Below, piece by piece: positions 33,905 through 45,723 of a DNA stretch of 64,000 nucleotides. The DNA lies in the NCBI GenBank assembly GCA_947685225.1, contig CANTUV010000035.1, positions 41,726,001 to 41,790,000 on the forward strand. Reading direction: 5' to 3'. How positions within the stretch are numbered: position 1 is the stretch's first letter; every line of letters begins with the position of its first letter. The stretch is from Garcia nutans. Taxonomy: Eukaryota > Streptophyta > Magnoliopsida > Malpighiales > Euphorbiaceae. Below the pieces are notes generated by a model. The model saw only the letters and a list, made by a program, of their open reading frames with translations. It was not told where the DNA came from and did not search any database. The translations under genes were made by a program, and so were the position numbers.

Positions 33905-34392
33905 ATAGGTCCGGAGTAGTAGCTAACTCTTGGGAAGCGACGACCAGACCCACAACATCTCAGGGTAGATCTTTTAGTTTCCATTTTGAGTTAACTAGTT
34001 GTGACATGTATATATATATATATATATTTAAGATTGAGAATTACTATGTTATACTGTACGTTAGTGGTATGTCATAATAATAAACCTCTACTTTATTTTG
34101 TACTAGAAGTGTGAATTCTTCTTGCAGGTTTGTAGTTGAGGTTATAAGAGGGATTCATTGGGAGTGTATTGAGACTGATTGTGTTCGCATTCGTTTGTAT
34201 AAAAATGTTTTCAAAAATCAGAAAAACCAGTTTTGTCGACACTTGGGACCCAATTTCTAGGCGAACCTCTGGCCAAATTTCTGTAAAAACCGGAACTAAA
34301 ATTTGACTAAGTAAAATTGGTAGTAACATTAGGTTAGTGTGGCACCTCTACTCAGCTTACACAAGTAGGCTGGGAAGGAGTGTTATAATTTT

Positions 34393-34404
34393 TGGTATCA
34401 GAGC
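34393..34404 (+). other. tRNA-Met primer-binding site of A
   Basis: TGGTATCAGAGC, five bases after the 5' LTR, is the standard complement of the 3' end of plant initiator tRNA-Met, used to prime minus-strand synthesis. Confidence 0.95.
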
Positions 34405-34547
34405 TCCGGTTTAGCCGGTCCTGGGTAGTTAGTTGAACTAAACCTTAAATGTATGACACATAGGGTTAGGTTAGGGGTTCTAAATATGTAACTATACATG
34501 TGTGTAGTATTGTTAGTTATGTTATTCTAATTATAACATGAGTAATT

Positions 34548-34937
34548 ATGGATGATCGAAACAATGAGATGAGGGAGCTGAGGATGGAAGTAGAGAGGCT
34601 AAAGCAGATAGTGCAGGAGCAAGATGATACCATAGAAATCCTGGCAGATCGAAGTCTACAGGATCGTGAAGACCTGAGATTTGCACATGAGATGATTATC
34701 TCCTTGAGGAGAGACGTGCTGATGTTAAAGGAGGACAGGCTTAGTCATAGAGTGGAGTTTGATAGTGCCTGTAGGAGTCTTGGGGTAGCACATAGAGAGA
34801 TCCATGCTTTGCAGGAGAGGGTCCAGGAGCTAGGCCAGCACTTACCTAGTGAAGCATCGCATGACCCAGAGTTTGATCCTGAGATAGAAGAGTATTTGTT
34901 TGAAAGTGCCACCTCACCTAGGGCACCTACTCACTGA
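34548..34937 (+). CDS. pre-gag coiled-coil ORF of chromovirus A
   Basis: 129 codons from ATG (34548) to a stop, unbroken although the following gag-pol is full of stops. It begins MDDRNNEMRELRMEVERLKQ and continues with heptad-like spacing of leucine, isoleucine and valine among charged residues for about 100 residues, then a proline/acid-rich tail. This predicts a long coiled coil. It starts 144 bases after the primer site and ends about 300 bases before the gag ATG. No known domain was recognised. It could be an accessory 'ORF0', a detached N-terminal part of gag, or a chance open frame. The region between has TTGTTTAG just before the gag ATG, which resembles a 3' splice site. Confidence 0.5.
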   Translation: MDDRNNEMRELRMEVERLKQIVQEQDDTIEILADRSLQDREDLRFAHEMIISLRRDVLMLKEDRLSHRVEFDSACRSLGVAHREIHALQERVQELGQHLPSEASHDPEFDPEIEEYLFESATSPRAPTH

Positions 34938-35243
34938 GCTTCGAGATGTGTTGCTTTTTAGAGGTCCTTTTGGTTATGTACATATGTGACATCGGGGTAT
35001 CGTGTAGATATTGTATGGTAGTATGACATGATAATATAGTAGTAAAGAGTCCTAAATTTTGGTATGTACATAAGGGCTTCCTAGTAATGTAAATACTTTT
35101 GCTTGGAAATAAATAAAAGTTGTGTTGTATATGTGTTATTTAAGAGTTTTATCTTTATATACATGCCACCTAGGGTAATATAATGCTGTTGGTCTGAGTC
35201 GTTACTGATGATGGGATTGTATACATTTTGCTCTGTTGTTTAG

Positions 35244-36386
35244 ATGTCGCAAGCAGCGCAGCGTGATATAGAGGAGGAGGTCAAGTCTCAGGCCTCCTGA
35301 ATTGTAGAAACGCATGTATCATAGACGCCTGCATCTGAGCAACCACCAGCTGATACTCCTATCCCCAACGAAATGTTGCAACAAATGGCTGCCGTATTAC
35401 GGCAGATAGCCGGCGCCGCCCCGGTACCACCACCAGCGCCAGCACCCGTACCAGTACCTGCTGTGGGAGGGGAAAGGAAACCCCCGATCGAAAAGATAAG
35501 AAAGTACGGGGCGAAGGAGTTTAGGGCCCGAAAGGACGATGATTCTTCTACAGCTAAGTATTGGCTAGAAGGAACGGTACAAGCCTTAGATAAGTTACAG
35601 TGTACTCTAGAGGAGCGAGTTGTGTGCGCTACTTCCTTGTTAGTGGAAGAAGCGTATGTCTGGTGGGACACAGTCCAACAACGAGTTCCACCAGAGCAGA
35701 GGACATGGGACTTCTTTGTGAAAGAATTTAAGAGAAAGTTTATTTCTGAAGCATATCTCGACGCCAGGAGGAAAGAGTTTTTACACTTGAAGCAGGGGCG
35801 AATGACAGTGACGAAGTACGAAAGGGAGTTCACCAGAATAAGCAGGTATGCTAAGAAAGTGATAGAAGATGAGGAAGATCGATGTAAACAATTCTTAGAC
35901 GGATTGAATAATGAGATTAAGGTGCAGCTGATTGCTGCTCATATTAAGGAATTTTCTGTGTTAGTCACCCGAGCTATTGAAGTGGAGCAGTGTCAGTCTG
36001 ATGAGCAGAATAGAAGACAAAAGATGAAATAGAAGAGAGATACCCACAACCATTCGGGAAACTACCAGTCATCAAGGAAGCGATTCCGAGGCAGTGGTTC
36101 CATGGGAGAAGGTCAACGCCGGGGCTACAGTCAGGGATCGAATTGCGGTGGCCCAAGTCAAGTCACCTTAGTCGCTAGTACCGGACGATCCGGAAGAGTG
36201 CAAGGAAGTGTATTCAACCGAAGCGGAGGTAACTTTTCTACCGGTCCGAGAGGTAATGAAGGCGAAAATACTAATCCACGATGTGATCAATGCGGACGCC
36301 GCCACACAGGAGAATGTTGGGGTAGGACATTTGCATGCTACATATGTGGATCTTTAGATCACCTTATGTGAGAGTGTCCCCAGTGA
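35244..36386 (+). pseudogene. gag of chromovirus A
   Basis: Starts MSQAAQRDIEEEVKSQAS. Early stops lie at about 35298 and 35325, then a 219-codon stretch (35373-36032) holds the capsid core with KYWLEGTVQALDKLQ, AYVWWDTVQQRVP, FKRKFISEAYLDARRKEF and MTVTKYEREFTRISRYA. After a TAG a second part (36102-36371) is glycine/serine-rich and ends with cysteine-rich CDQCGRRHTGECW and CYICGSLDHLM, the CCHC zinc knuckle that binds element RNA. A TGA (36369-36371) interrupts the knuckle before its last cysteine. Stops are of the type expected from CpG or CHG deamination. Confidence 0.85.
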
Positions 36387-36842
36387 ATGCAGAATCTACC
36401 TAGGGAGACTGAGGGATCGCAAGTGGCAGCAGGGCGAGGCCGAGGCAGAGGTAAGGGTGGAAATCCGTCACGTGTGCAGTCTGAGACGGTGAATCGACCA
36501 GAAGCGAGGGCTCCTGCTAGAATGTATGCCATGAGGGGGCGAGAAGATGAAGAAGCGCTAGACGTGATTGCAGGTCAGTTGTCTATGTTTGGAGTTTCGC
36601 TTTACGTTTTAATAGATCCGGGTTCTTCACACTCATATATATGCACGAAAAATGAAAAACTTGGGAACCTAAAGGTAGAACTAGAGGAAGAGGGAATATT
36701 AGTTACTAGCCCATTAGGGAGTGAGGTGATTACGAGGAAGGTAGTGAAAGATTGCCCCGTGGAGATTCATGGACGTATCTTTTGGGGAGACTTATTTGAA
36801 CTACCATTTCAAGAATTCGACGCTATCCTTGGGATGGATTAG
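36387..36842 (+). pseudogene. aspartic protease of chromovirus A
   Basis: Open for 151 codons in frame with the gag end. An arginine/glycine-rich stretch comes first, then ALDVIAGQLSMFG, and the active-site region VLIDPGSSHSYI (the plant chromovirus form of the D-S/T-G motif). It ends FQEFDAILGMD, with a TAG (36840-36842) where tryptophan is expected. It would process Gag-Pol if intact. Confidence 0.82.
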
Positions 36843-38715
36843 TTGGCCAAACACGATGCACTGGTTGACTGTAAACGAAAGAGAGTTACTCTGCATACGT
36901 CAGACGGTGACAAAGTGACCTTAGTGGGAAAGAGGAAGGACTATCTAACTAACATCATTTTCGCTATGACGGCTAAGAGGTTAGTGTAAAAAGGCTGCGA
37001 GGCATACCTGTTATGCTCGTTAGAAGCGAAAGAAGAGGCACCGAAGCTACAAGATATACCTACTGTTTGTGAATTCCCCGACGTATTTCCTGACGACTTA
37101 CCCGGATTACCACCTAAACGAGAGGTGGAATTCACCATAGACGTGTACCCGGGAGCTGCACCAGTATCCATCGCACCTTACCAAATGGCGCCAGCGGAGC
37201 TAAAAGAACTAAAGGTACAGCTACAGGAACTTTTAGACAAGGGGTTCATTAGGCCAAGCGTGTCACCATGGGGAGCGCCAGTATTGTTCGTGAAAAAGAA
37301 AGACGGATCCCTAAGGTTGTGTGGATTACCGTCAACTCAATAAGCTGACCATCAAGAACAAGTATCCGCTACCTCGCATAGACGATTTGTTTGATCAACT
37401 CAAAGGTGCTGGAGTCTTTTCAAAAATCAATTTACGATTGGGTTATCATCAATTGGGGATCAAAGATGAAGACATACCAAAAACCGCATTCAGAACTCGC
37501 TATGGACATTATGAATTCATCGTTATGCCTTTCAGATTAACGAACGCACCTGCAGTATTCATGGTTCTGATGAACAGAATCTTCCACCCGTATTTGGATC
37601 AGTTCGTGGTTGTATTCATTGACGACATATTGGTGTATTCAAAGAATCGAGAGGACCATGATCGCCACCTTAGGATCGTTTTGCAAACCCTGCGAGAGAA
37701 GCAATTATATGCAAAATTCAGCAAATGCGAATTTTGGTTGGAAGAAGTAGCCTTCTTAGGACATATTGTATCGGCAGAAGGAATAAGGGTCGATCCCAAG
37801 AAAATAGAAGCAGTATTGGAATGGAAGCCACCTAAGACAGTAACAGAAGTCTGTAGTTTCTTGGGGTTAGCAGGATATTATCAGAGATTCGTCAAAGGGT
37901 TTTCCATGATCGCCACACCTATGACCAAGCTACTTCAGAAGAATGCCAAATTCCAGTGGACCGACGCTTGCCAACGGAGCTTTGAAAGGCTGAAGCAAAA
38001 ACTTACTGAAGCGCCCATTCTTACACAACCCGAATCAGGAAAAGATTTTGTGATCTATAGCGATGCATCCCACATCGGGTTAGGTTGCATATTGATGCAG
38101 GAGGGCAAAGTCATTGCGTATGTTTCTCGACAGCTCAAGCCACACGAAAAGAATTATCCCACGCATGACTTAGAACTAGCAGCGATTGTTTTGGCTTTCA
38201 AGACGTGGAGGCACTACTTATATGGGGAAAAGTGTTACATTTATAAGGATCATCAAAGCCTGAAGAACCTGCCCACGCAGAAAGATTTAAACCTGCTACA
38301 GCGAAAATGGATGCAACTGTTAGCCAACTACGACTATACGATTAACTATCACCCGGGCAAAGCGAATGTTGTAGCAGATGCACTTAGTAGGAAGTCAATG
38401 CAAGCGCTACGTGCTATGAGGGTAGAATTAGAGCCCACAGAAGATGGAGCTATCTTTGCAGAAATGCACGTGCGACCTACCTTACATCAACAAATACGTG
38501 AGGCTCAGAAGGAAGATGAACAAGTGAAGAAGTGGAGTCAACAGGCGCAGGAGAATTCGTCAGGAGATTATCAAATTCGTCCAGATGGTATCCTATATTA
38601 CAAGAAGAGAATGGTGGTACCTAAGTCCGAGGAACTGAAGAAACAGATTTTGCAAGAAGCTTATAACAGTCCTTACACAATGCATCCGGAGCAACGAAAA
38701 TGTACCGGGACTTGA
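36843..38715 (+). pseudogene. reverse transcriptase and RNase H of chromovirus A
   Basis: After a linker with one stop near 36987, the RT begins around [16 protein letters not shown]. At 37320 a small deletion shifts the frame inside the conserved LRLC-DYRQLN motif. The next frame (37321-38715) is open for 464 codons: [14 protein letters not shown], the catalytic [10 protein letters not shown] at about 37612-37641, [15 protein letters not shown], and RNase H with [15 protein letters not shown] and [10 protein letters not shown]. The RNase H segment [10 protein letters not shown] has lysine where threonine is usual. It ends [16 protein letters not shown] followed by a connector. A frameshift near 38697 cuts it from the integrase. 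Confidence 0.9.
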
Positions 38716-39914
38716 AGGAGTATTACTAGTGGCCAGGAATGAAAAGAGACATCGTGGATCACGTGACAAAGTGTCTGACCTGTCAGCAAGTGAAAGCAGA
38801 ACATCAACTACCCTCAGGACTACTACAACCTATCATGATTCCAACCTGGAAATGGGACCGTATTACTATGGATTTTGTCACAGGATTGCCTATGACTAGG
38901 GACAAACATGACGCGATCTAGGTAATCATGGATCGGCTTACTAAGTCCGCTCATTTCTTACCAGTACGTGTGGATTACTCACTAGACAAGTTGGTAGACT
39001 TGTACATCAAAGAGATCGTACGTCTCCATGGAGTTCCAACTTCAATCATATCAGATCGAGATCCACGCTTTACGTCAAATTTTTGGCAGAAGTTCCAAAC
39101 AGCCCTTGGGACTCGAACGTACCACAGTACAACATTCCATCCCCAGACAGAAGGACAGTCGAAAAGAGTGATTCAAGTTTTGGAAGATATGCTGAGGGCG
39201 TGCGTTTTAGAATTTAAAGGCAGCTGGGACAAACACCTGAGCTTAATGGAATTCGCGTACAACAACAGCTATCAATCTAGCATACAAATGGCTCCTTACG
39301 AAGCACTGTACGGTCGAAAATGCAGAACTCCAGTTTGCTGGACAGAATTGAGCGAGGAAAAGATGTTAGGGCCAGACATAGTTAAGGAAACTGAGGAAAA
39401 GGTAGAGATCATTCGAGACCGATTAAAAATAGCATACGTGGACTTAAAGAGGAAAGACATACAGTTCGAGGTCGGCGACAGAGTATTCCTCAAAGTCTCT
39501 CCTTGGAAGAAGGTGTTACGATTTAAACAGAAAGGCAAGCTAAGCCCTAGATTCATCGGACCATATGAGATCATCAAACGGGTAGGTCCAGTAGCTTACC
39601 AGTTGGCGTTACCACCCGAATTAAGTAAAATACATGATGTTTTCCACGTTTCAATGCTAAGGAGGTATCGTTCAGATCCAACCCACGTCATACAAGCTCA
39701 AGACATCGAGATTCAGCCCGACCTGACGTACGAGGAAGAGCCGGTAGAAATCCTAGCACAGAAAATCAAAGAGTTGCGGAATAAGAAGATCCCATTGGTC
39801 AAAGTGCTTTGGAGGAATCACAAAGTAGAAGAAGCTACATGGGAACACGAAGAAACTATGAGGAAGCAGTACCCATATTTATTTCCACCTGATAGGCTTC
39901 GGGGCGAAGCCTAA
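38716..39914 (+). pseudogene. integrase and chromodomain-like C-terminus of chromovirus A
   Basis: Zinc-binding end CLTCQQVKAEH near 38775, catalytic D in ITMDFVTGLP, a TAG at about 38920 in place of tryptophan, then D in SIISDRDPRF. At the D,D(35)E glutamate position the protein reads GQSKRVIQVLEDM, so the catalytic residue is lysine. After the GPYEIIKRVGPVAYQL block comes VEILAQKIKELRNKKIPLVK, then VLWRNHKVEEATWE, the chromodomain-type tail that in this group guides insertion toward heterochromatin. It ends at 39914, 17 bases before the 3' LTR. Confidence 0.9.
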
Positions 39915-39920
39915 ATTAAC

Positions 39921-39930
39921 GGGGGAGGAA
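39921..39930 (+). other. polypurine tract of A
   Basis: GGGGGAGGAA ends one base before the 3' LTR start. This purine run would prime plus-strand DNA synthesis. Confidence 0.85.
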
Positions 39931-39931
39931 T

Positions 39932-42676
39932 TGTCACGACCGGCCATAGCAGGTATGTAAAGTAATTACGTGTACAACATTCACACGTGCTGACAAAGTA
40001 GGCATGCTAAAGAGATCCGGATAACCCTAGACCGTTAAGCTATAATTCATTAAAGGACCGGGGTTAAATGTGCGTAACTAATGGCGATGGGTGACCAGTC
40101 TGGAAAGTCTTAATAATGTATGTGATAGTGTAATGAAATGGAAACTAGAGAAAAATCGGGTAAAAACTGTGAACTATGACTTTCTTCGGAAACGCCCCGT
40201 TAGAGAGAAACGAAGACACGTAGACTAGGGGTATTTTGGTCATTATTAATTAAAATTTATACATGAATCCAAAGTAGGAAATAAACACACAAGTGCATAG
40301 AGGACATCGAGGGGTTGAATATGAAATGATCGTCAGTAGAAACAGAGCCCGGGCAAACCCGAGAAAAGAAAGGACCTAAAGGGAATTTTGTAAAAAGTTG
40401 AGGGCTTATTGGTAATTTTTCAAAATAACTTGAAAACCTAAAATAGACCTTAAAAATGGAAGGTAGAGGTCGAGAGGGTCAAAACCATATGTGGTTCACT
40501 TCGTGGAACCACACGGTTTAAAAGTTACAGACAATCAATGGCCGGAGGGTATTTTGGTCTTTTCACATCCTTAATCATAAAATTACAGCAAAGGGAAGAA
40601 GAGGGGCCAAAATATGATTAAAAGAAAGTCCAATGGCTTGGGCCTTAAATAAATAAAAGAGAGAGACAATTGTACCAATGAAAAATGGCCATTTTGCCTT
40701 AAAGTGGACCAATTGGAATTAAGCATTTGTCTTAACACATTATTAGCCAAATTGGGCAGCCATTTGGACCAAAAATACATGAAAGAAGAAAGCAAAAACT
40801 CCCTCTTGAGAAGGAGGGTCATCCAAGCCATAGGAGAAGGAAGAAAGGTGGTGATTTTCAAGTTTTAAGGTTTATTATCAAAGGTTTTGGTGGAATCCAA
40901 GGTCCTAAACTAAGATAAGTTCATTTCTAATCCTAATTTCAGGTTTTAATGAGTAATTTGAGAGATTAAAATTAGGGTTCTTATGGTGGATTTGGGGAAA
41001 ACTGAAGTAGTGATGATATTGATTAATTAAATGGAAGAATTAAGGTTTCTAAGGTTTAATAAGGTTAGATTAGAACTTAATTTGAAAAGAAATGGAAGGG
41101 TAGTGCATGTTCTAAATTTCTAGGGTTTATGGTTGAGGTTGTGTTGTGAAATTTTTGTAGGCAAGGGTGGAAATAAGGAGAAGGAAGAGCTTGAAAGAGA
41201 AGGGAAAGCAAAAGGAAATTAAAATACAAGGTTTGGTACTTTACTTTGGAATAATTAATTTTCCTTTCATTTTCTTGCCAAAAATTTATCTATGGAACTT
41301 TTGCTATGGATACCTAAATGTGTTATTTGAGTTTGAACTCAATTGTTGAGTGGTATTTTTGAATCCATGTGGCGATTGGGTTGTTTAAATTCAAATGAAA
41401 TCTAATGTTTTCAATGATTTTGGTAAAAGAGTTTATGAACTCCATTTAGTCCAAATTGATTTAAACAATCAAGTTATTTTAAAAGGGAACTGTCTAAGTC
41501 TTCATTACATTATTAGGGAAGCTTTGAAATGGGTTTAGAACAAAAAAAAAAAAACAAATTTTGCACCAAATGCAAGTGGGGGCCGAATTGTTGCCCTTTG
41601 GGAGCCAATTCTGGACCCAACTTTGGGCAGCCGGTTGAGGCAGCAAACGATGGAATTTTTTGACGAAATTTTACATGCAATTAGTCAACATGTGAAATAA
41701 GTTCCCTGGCCAAAAATAAGATCATTTACCTGGTCAAATGCAAGAATGAAATTGACTGAAATTTAGACGAAAACCAGATTTTACTATTCATATGGTCATG
41801 CCATTTGCGTTGCCAATTTTATGCACCGTGTTACTATTCTTTTGGTCATTTTTGGGAATTATTCTAATGTGATTTGAAGTGTGTGGAAATGACTGGGAAT
41901 GGTGGTAAACACTTGTAAATGAAATGGCCTTTAGCCACAGAGTTAGTACACGGCGAAATGGCATGACTTGGTAAAAATGAAAAGGGATGTGCAAATTATT
42001 TGAAAATTTGTGGAAATCTTGGATTTGAATTTTAAAACCTTAAGCTCTACTTGGTGGTTGAACTTGGTAGATAAGGGTATAGTGCACTATACTAACTTAT
42101 GCAGTACTGCTTGATATTGTGATTGAATTTTTATGATCTGAACTCAATGGTGAGGGCCATTGGGGCCAATGGTGAGGGCCATTGGTTATAACTAGGATGG
42201 TGAGAACCATTCCTGTGATTTGATATCGGTGGTGAGGGCCACCTGTGTTACAGTGGTGAGGGCCACAGCCTTATCGCTGTGGTTCTGCTTTTACCAGTAG
42301 AGCAAAAATTTACAAACTATGACACGACTATTTTATGGCATAAGTTGAATTGTGAATATTTTACAATTTTAGTTGAAATCTTTTGAAAAACTTGAAAATT
42401 TTTTTCGGGAAGTACGTTTTTATTTCATTGAAGTGAGCTTTATATTTTATTGTGTATAGTATTTAACATTCATATATTTTATTGTCTTGCCTATACAAAT
42501 ACTCTTTACTTTTATTTCCATTGGTAAAGTACCTACTGAGCGACATTGCTCAGCGAGTTAAGTTTTCCTTGACTCATAGGTCCGGAGCAGTAGCTAACTC
42601 TTGGGAAGCGATGACCAGACCCACAGCATCTCAGGGTAGATCTCTTAGTTTCCATTTTGAGTTAACTAGTTGTGAC

Positions 42677-42707
<31 letters not shown>

Positions 42708-43065
42708 AGATTGAGAATTACTATGTTATACTGTACGTTAGTGGTATGTCATAATAATAAACCTCTACTTTATTTTGTACTAGAAGTGTGAATTCTTCTT
42801 GCAGGTTTGTAGTTGAGGTTATAAGGGGGATTCATTGGGAGTGTATTAAGACTGATTGTGTTCGCATTGGTTTGTGTAAAAATATTTTCAAAAATCAGAA
42901 AAAATCAGTTTTGTCGACACTTGGGACCCAATTTCTAGGTGAACCTCTGGCGAAATTTCAGTAAAAACCGGAACTAAAATTTGACTAAGTAAAATTGGTA
43001 GCAATATTAGGTTAGTGTGGCGCCTCTACTCGGCTTACACACGTAGGCTGGCAAGGGGTGTTACA
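39932..43065 (+). repeat. 3' LTR of chromovirus A
   Basis: 3,134 bases, TGTCACGACC to GGGGTGTTACA. It is almost collinear with 30365-34387 and lacks the inserted LTR fragment. The (AT)n run (about 42678-42707) is longer than in the 5' copy. It retains the palindrome (42077-42092), the GGTGAGGGCCA repeats (42147-42268) and the double hairpin (42536-42575). Confidence 0.93.
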
Positions 43066-44397
43066 TTGGTACTATCTATTTATATGTTGAGTTTATATGA
43101 AAAAATTTAATAATTAAAACTTTAAATTTTAGGTCGCAATTTAGTTTCATAATTTACCTACTTCATTCTTACCTCCTTACTTAATAATTTTAATCAATTA
43201 TAACCAATTATCAAATTCTAGATAAGCAAATATTCTTTTGACCTAGTCTCATATGCATGCTTAATTGAACTTTCTCCACTAATAGATTATGCTAAATCAA
43301 GGAAAATCAAAAGGACTTTAATAGGCTTGTAATGGGGTTTATAATGGTAAGGGTTAACACAAGGTTTAAATAAATTTGATTAAAATGTCTTTCAAAAATT
43401 TCTCTTGTGTAGAGGGTTCTTAGATCCTTGCTCTTTTCTTGACTCTCTTCTAGGGGATATTATTATTAGTTTTTTTATATTATCATTTTTTTATTTCATT
43501 ATTATTATTATCATTTTATTTTTTATTATTTTTTTGTTTTTTCAATATATATGTATATATATTCCCCCAAACTTGAAACTTAAGAGTCTATTATTATAAG
43601 CAATTTTATTTTTGAGAAAATTTTTGAAAGCCAATTAACCTTGAAAAGGGTAGTTAATTTTGGGTTATTGAATTAAAGAAAACTCAAGCTGAAATTTATT
43701 TTAGTTTCAAAAGGGACAACTAAGGAAAATGTTTATAATTGATGGATATAAGAATTTGGTTTCACAAATAATGCCTAAATTAATTTTTCCTTTATTTAGC
43801 AATTTTTCAATTTTGCCTTAAAAGCTCTTTTAAACATGTTCTAGGCCTAGGCAATTATAATATGAAAGAATATACACTTATACTAAAATTCAAAAACCAA
43901 TCATATTGAATTAATAAAAGAGCTCAGTTGGTTAAAAATACGTAAGGTATAATTATTCTACCAAAATTTGATCTAAAAATTTTAACTTTTTAACTGAAAA
44001 ATTTTAGCATATAAACCAACATATAAGAAATCTATAGTAAAAACATAACTTAATATATTAACAATCCAAATTTCAAACTATAAAATATCTCAAAACAAAA
44101 CACAATCTTAAAAAAATTAATATTCAAAACTACCATAAAATAAATTTAAAGTACTAAATTTTGCAGCAAAACTAACAATTTAGGAAAATTTCCCCCGAAC
44201 TTGAAATACCACTGTCCTCAGTGGTCTCCAGTAGCAGCACCATCACCGGGTGGAGGAGGCTATAGTGGCAGAGCATAGTGGAGTCCAAAATGAGAAAATA
44301 ATTCATTGAACTACTCATTGATTTTGGTTATCTGAGTTGAAATAGTCTAGACCTCATGCTCAACTCCGCCAAATCGTTGCTCCATGTTGTCAAAACG
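43066..44397 (-). other. Athila 3' spacer (resumed)
   Basis: AT-rich non-coding sequence between the ORF-1-like gene and the 3' LTR of the minus-strand Athila element. On the minus strand AAGTTTGGGGGAA (43561-43573) and AAGTTCGGGGGAAA (44187-44200) resemble the element's own polypurine tract at 30314-30325. No reading frame of note. Confidence 0.55.
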
Positions 44398-45551
44398 CTA
44401 CTCCCATGCTGCATTCCTGCAATTCATCTCATGTTCAAAAGAATCGAGCTTGTTAGCAATATAATCAAATGTATTAGGTGGTGGAGCAGATGAACCAGCC
44501 TCGAAAGGTCGAGTAGGTTGTGGTTGTTTAGATGCTTCCTCAAAATCTCCTTCTTCTCCGAATAATTCCTCCTCATTAATGTTAATATCGGCATCGGGGG
44601 TTCCTAGAACTATATTTTTGTTTCCTCTTTTGGCTGCTAACCTCATTGCCAAAATGGTACCTATATCAATTGTAGTTTTACCCAGAATAGGAACAAGGTG
44701 ATTAAGACCTATATTAAGATAGGTAGCAATTCGAGTAATCATTCCCCCAATAATAATTTTACCGCTCTATTTAATGACCTCTTCACAGCTTTTAGCAAAC
44801 CAACCAACATTAAAAACTTTTTCTTCCATGGCATAATAAAAGAAATACAATTCTTTTGAATTAACATTGCCTTGATTCTCCCCTCTCCCAAAAATTATAT
44901 TTGTCAAAACTACATGGATGTACCGATGGAATGGGTTTGTAAAATTAGAGGCCTTGGATGTACCAGTAGAATGGGTTTATAAAATCATCTAATGCCTCCT
45001 AGTCTAGTCCATGTCTCATTTTCATCAAAACCATCAGTTCTACCGGGAGTTCCCTGCAAGTTTGATAATCCAAGTGTATATCCAAATTCAAGCATTAGCC
45101 AGTTATAATTCTGATTTCCCAATCTAAATTCCACTCTCCCATTGTGATCAGCTTGTCTATTTGATGAAAAAAATCTAAAACTACTCAAGAATTCCAAGGT
45201 TAATTCAACATAGGTCGGGTAACACATGCTAGCAAACAAGATCCATTGCATATTGGTGAATATTTTGAGCAACACATCATTCCATTGTAATTTTCTAATA
45301 ACATTTGCATCAATGAATTGAGAAGGAATAATTTTTTGGGAACTTAAATCATGGTACCTTTTTCATTGCTCCTAATCATGGAAGCGAATTTTTGGATATA
45401 AATGTGGTCCTTGATGTGGTGGAGATGAAGGTGGGCATGGTGTTAAGGAAGAAGAGGATGATGATCCATCTTGGCGCCTTTTTTTTGATCCTCCAGATTT
45501 TGATCCTTTAGGACCCTTTGATTTCTTGGAAAAAGTCTTACTTCTAACCAT
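44398..45551 (-). pseudogene. ATHILA ORF-1-like gene, broken
   Basis: Read right to left from ATG at 45551: a basic, serine-rich start (MVRSKTFSKKSKGPKGSKSG), then a proline-rich piece, stops near 45381 and 45372, and an open block 45275-44985 with WILFASMCYPTYVELTLEFL, then GRVEFRLGNQNYNWLMLEFG and YTLGLSNLQG. This resembles the 'Arabidopsis retrotransposon ORF-1 (ATHILA)' family found in Athila-like elements. A last open part (44742-44398) is acidic and glutamine/proline-rich with a helical end. It lies downstream of integrase in the element's own direction. Function of the family is unknown. Several stops make it a pseudogene. Confidence 0.65.
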
Positions 45552-45711
45552 TTTGATGTATGATTTGATGAAAAAATTATAGAAATTTGAGTCAAATTGG
45601 AGTACAGGTCGTGGGGTTAAAGGTTTGGGGCGTGGGTTTTAAATTTGGGTGGCCAGGGCTGCAAAAAGTGAAGGGAGAGAAGAAATGAGATGAATAAATA
45701 GGTTGGAGAGG

Positions 45712-45723
45712 CCACGGTCGTGG
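45712..45723. repeat. quasi-palindrome at the insertion point of chromovirus B
   Basis: CCACGGTCGTGG, the same motif as in the Athila 3' LTR. The TGGCA duplicated on insertion of chromovirus B (45721-45725 and 58149-58153) overlaps the end of this copy. Confidence 0.85.

Larger units (their letters stand above)
30365..34387 (+). repeat. 5' LTR of chromovirus A
   Basis: Begins TGTCACGACTGG and ends GGAGTGTTATA, the final CA being changed to TA. At 4,023 bases it is 889 longer than the 3' LTR because of the inserted LTR fragment at 30901-31790. It contains five GGTGAGGGCCA-type repeats (33478-33599), a 16-bp palindrome, a double hairpin and a (TA)n TATA region near 34007-34027. Conserved open frames such as 32488-32670 recur in the 3' LTR and are not counted as genes. 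Confidence 0.92.
30365..43065 (+). mobile_element. chromovirus A (Tekay-like Ty3/gypsy element), defective
   Basis: A 12.7-kb element with LTRs 30365-34387 and 39932-43065, a tRNA-Met primer site, gag, protease, RT, RNase H, integrase and a C-terminal chromodomain-like segment. Flanks are TTAGT (30360-30364) and TTGGT (43066-43070), a one-mismatch target duplication. The two LTRs are nearly identical by eye apart from an extra ~890 bases in the 5' copy, so insertion was fairly recent. Gag-pol has several stops and two frameshifts, and the integrase catalytic glutamate is lysine. The chromodomain segment and long LTRs point to the Tekay branch; that branch name is inferred. Confidence 0.9.
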
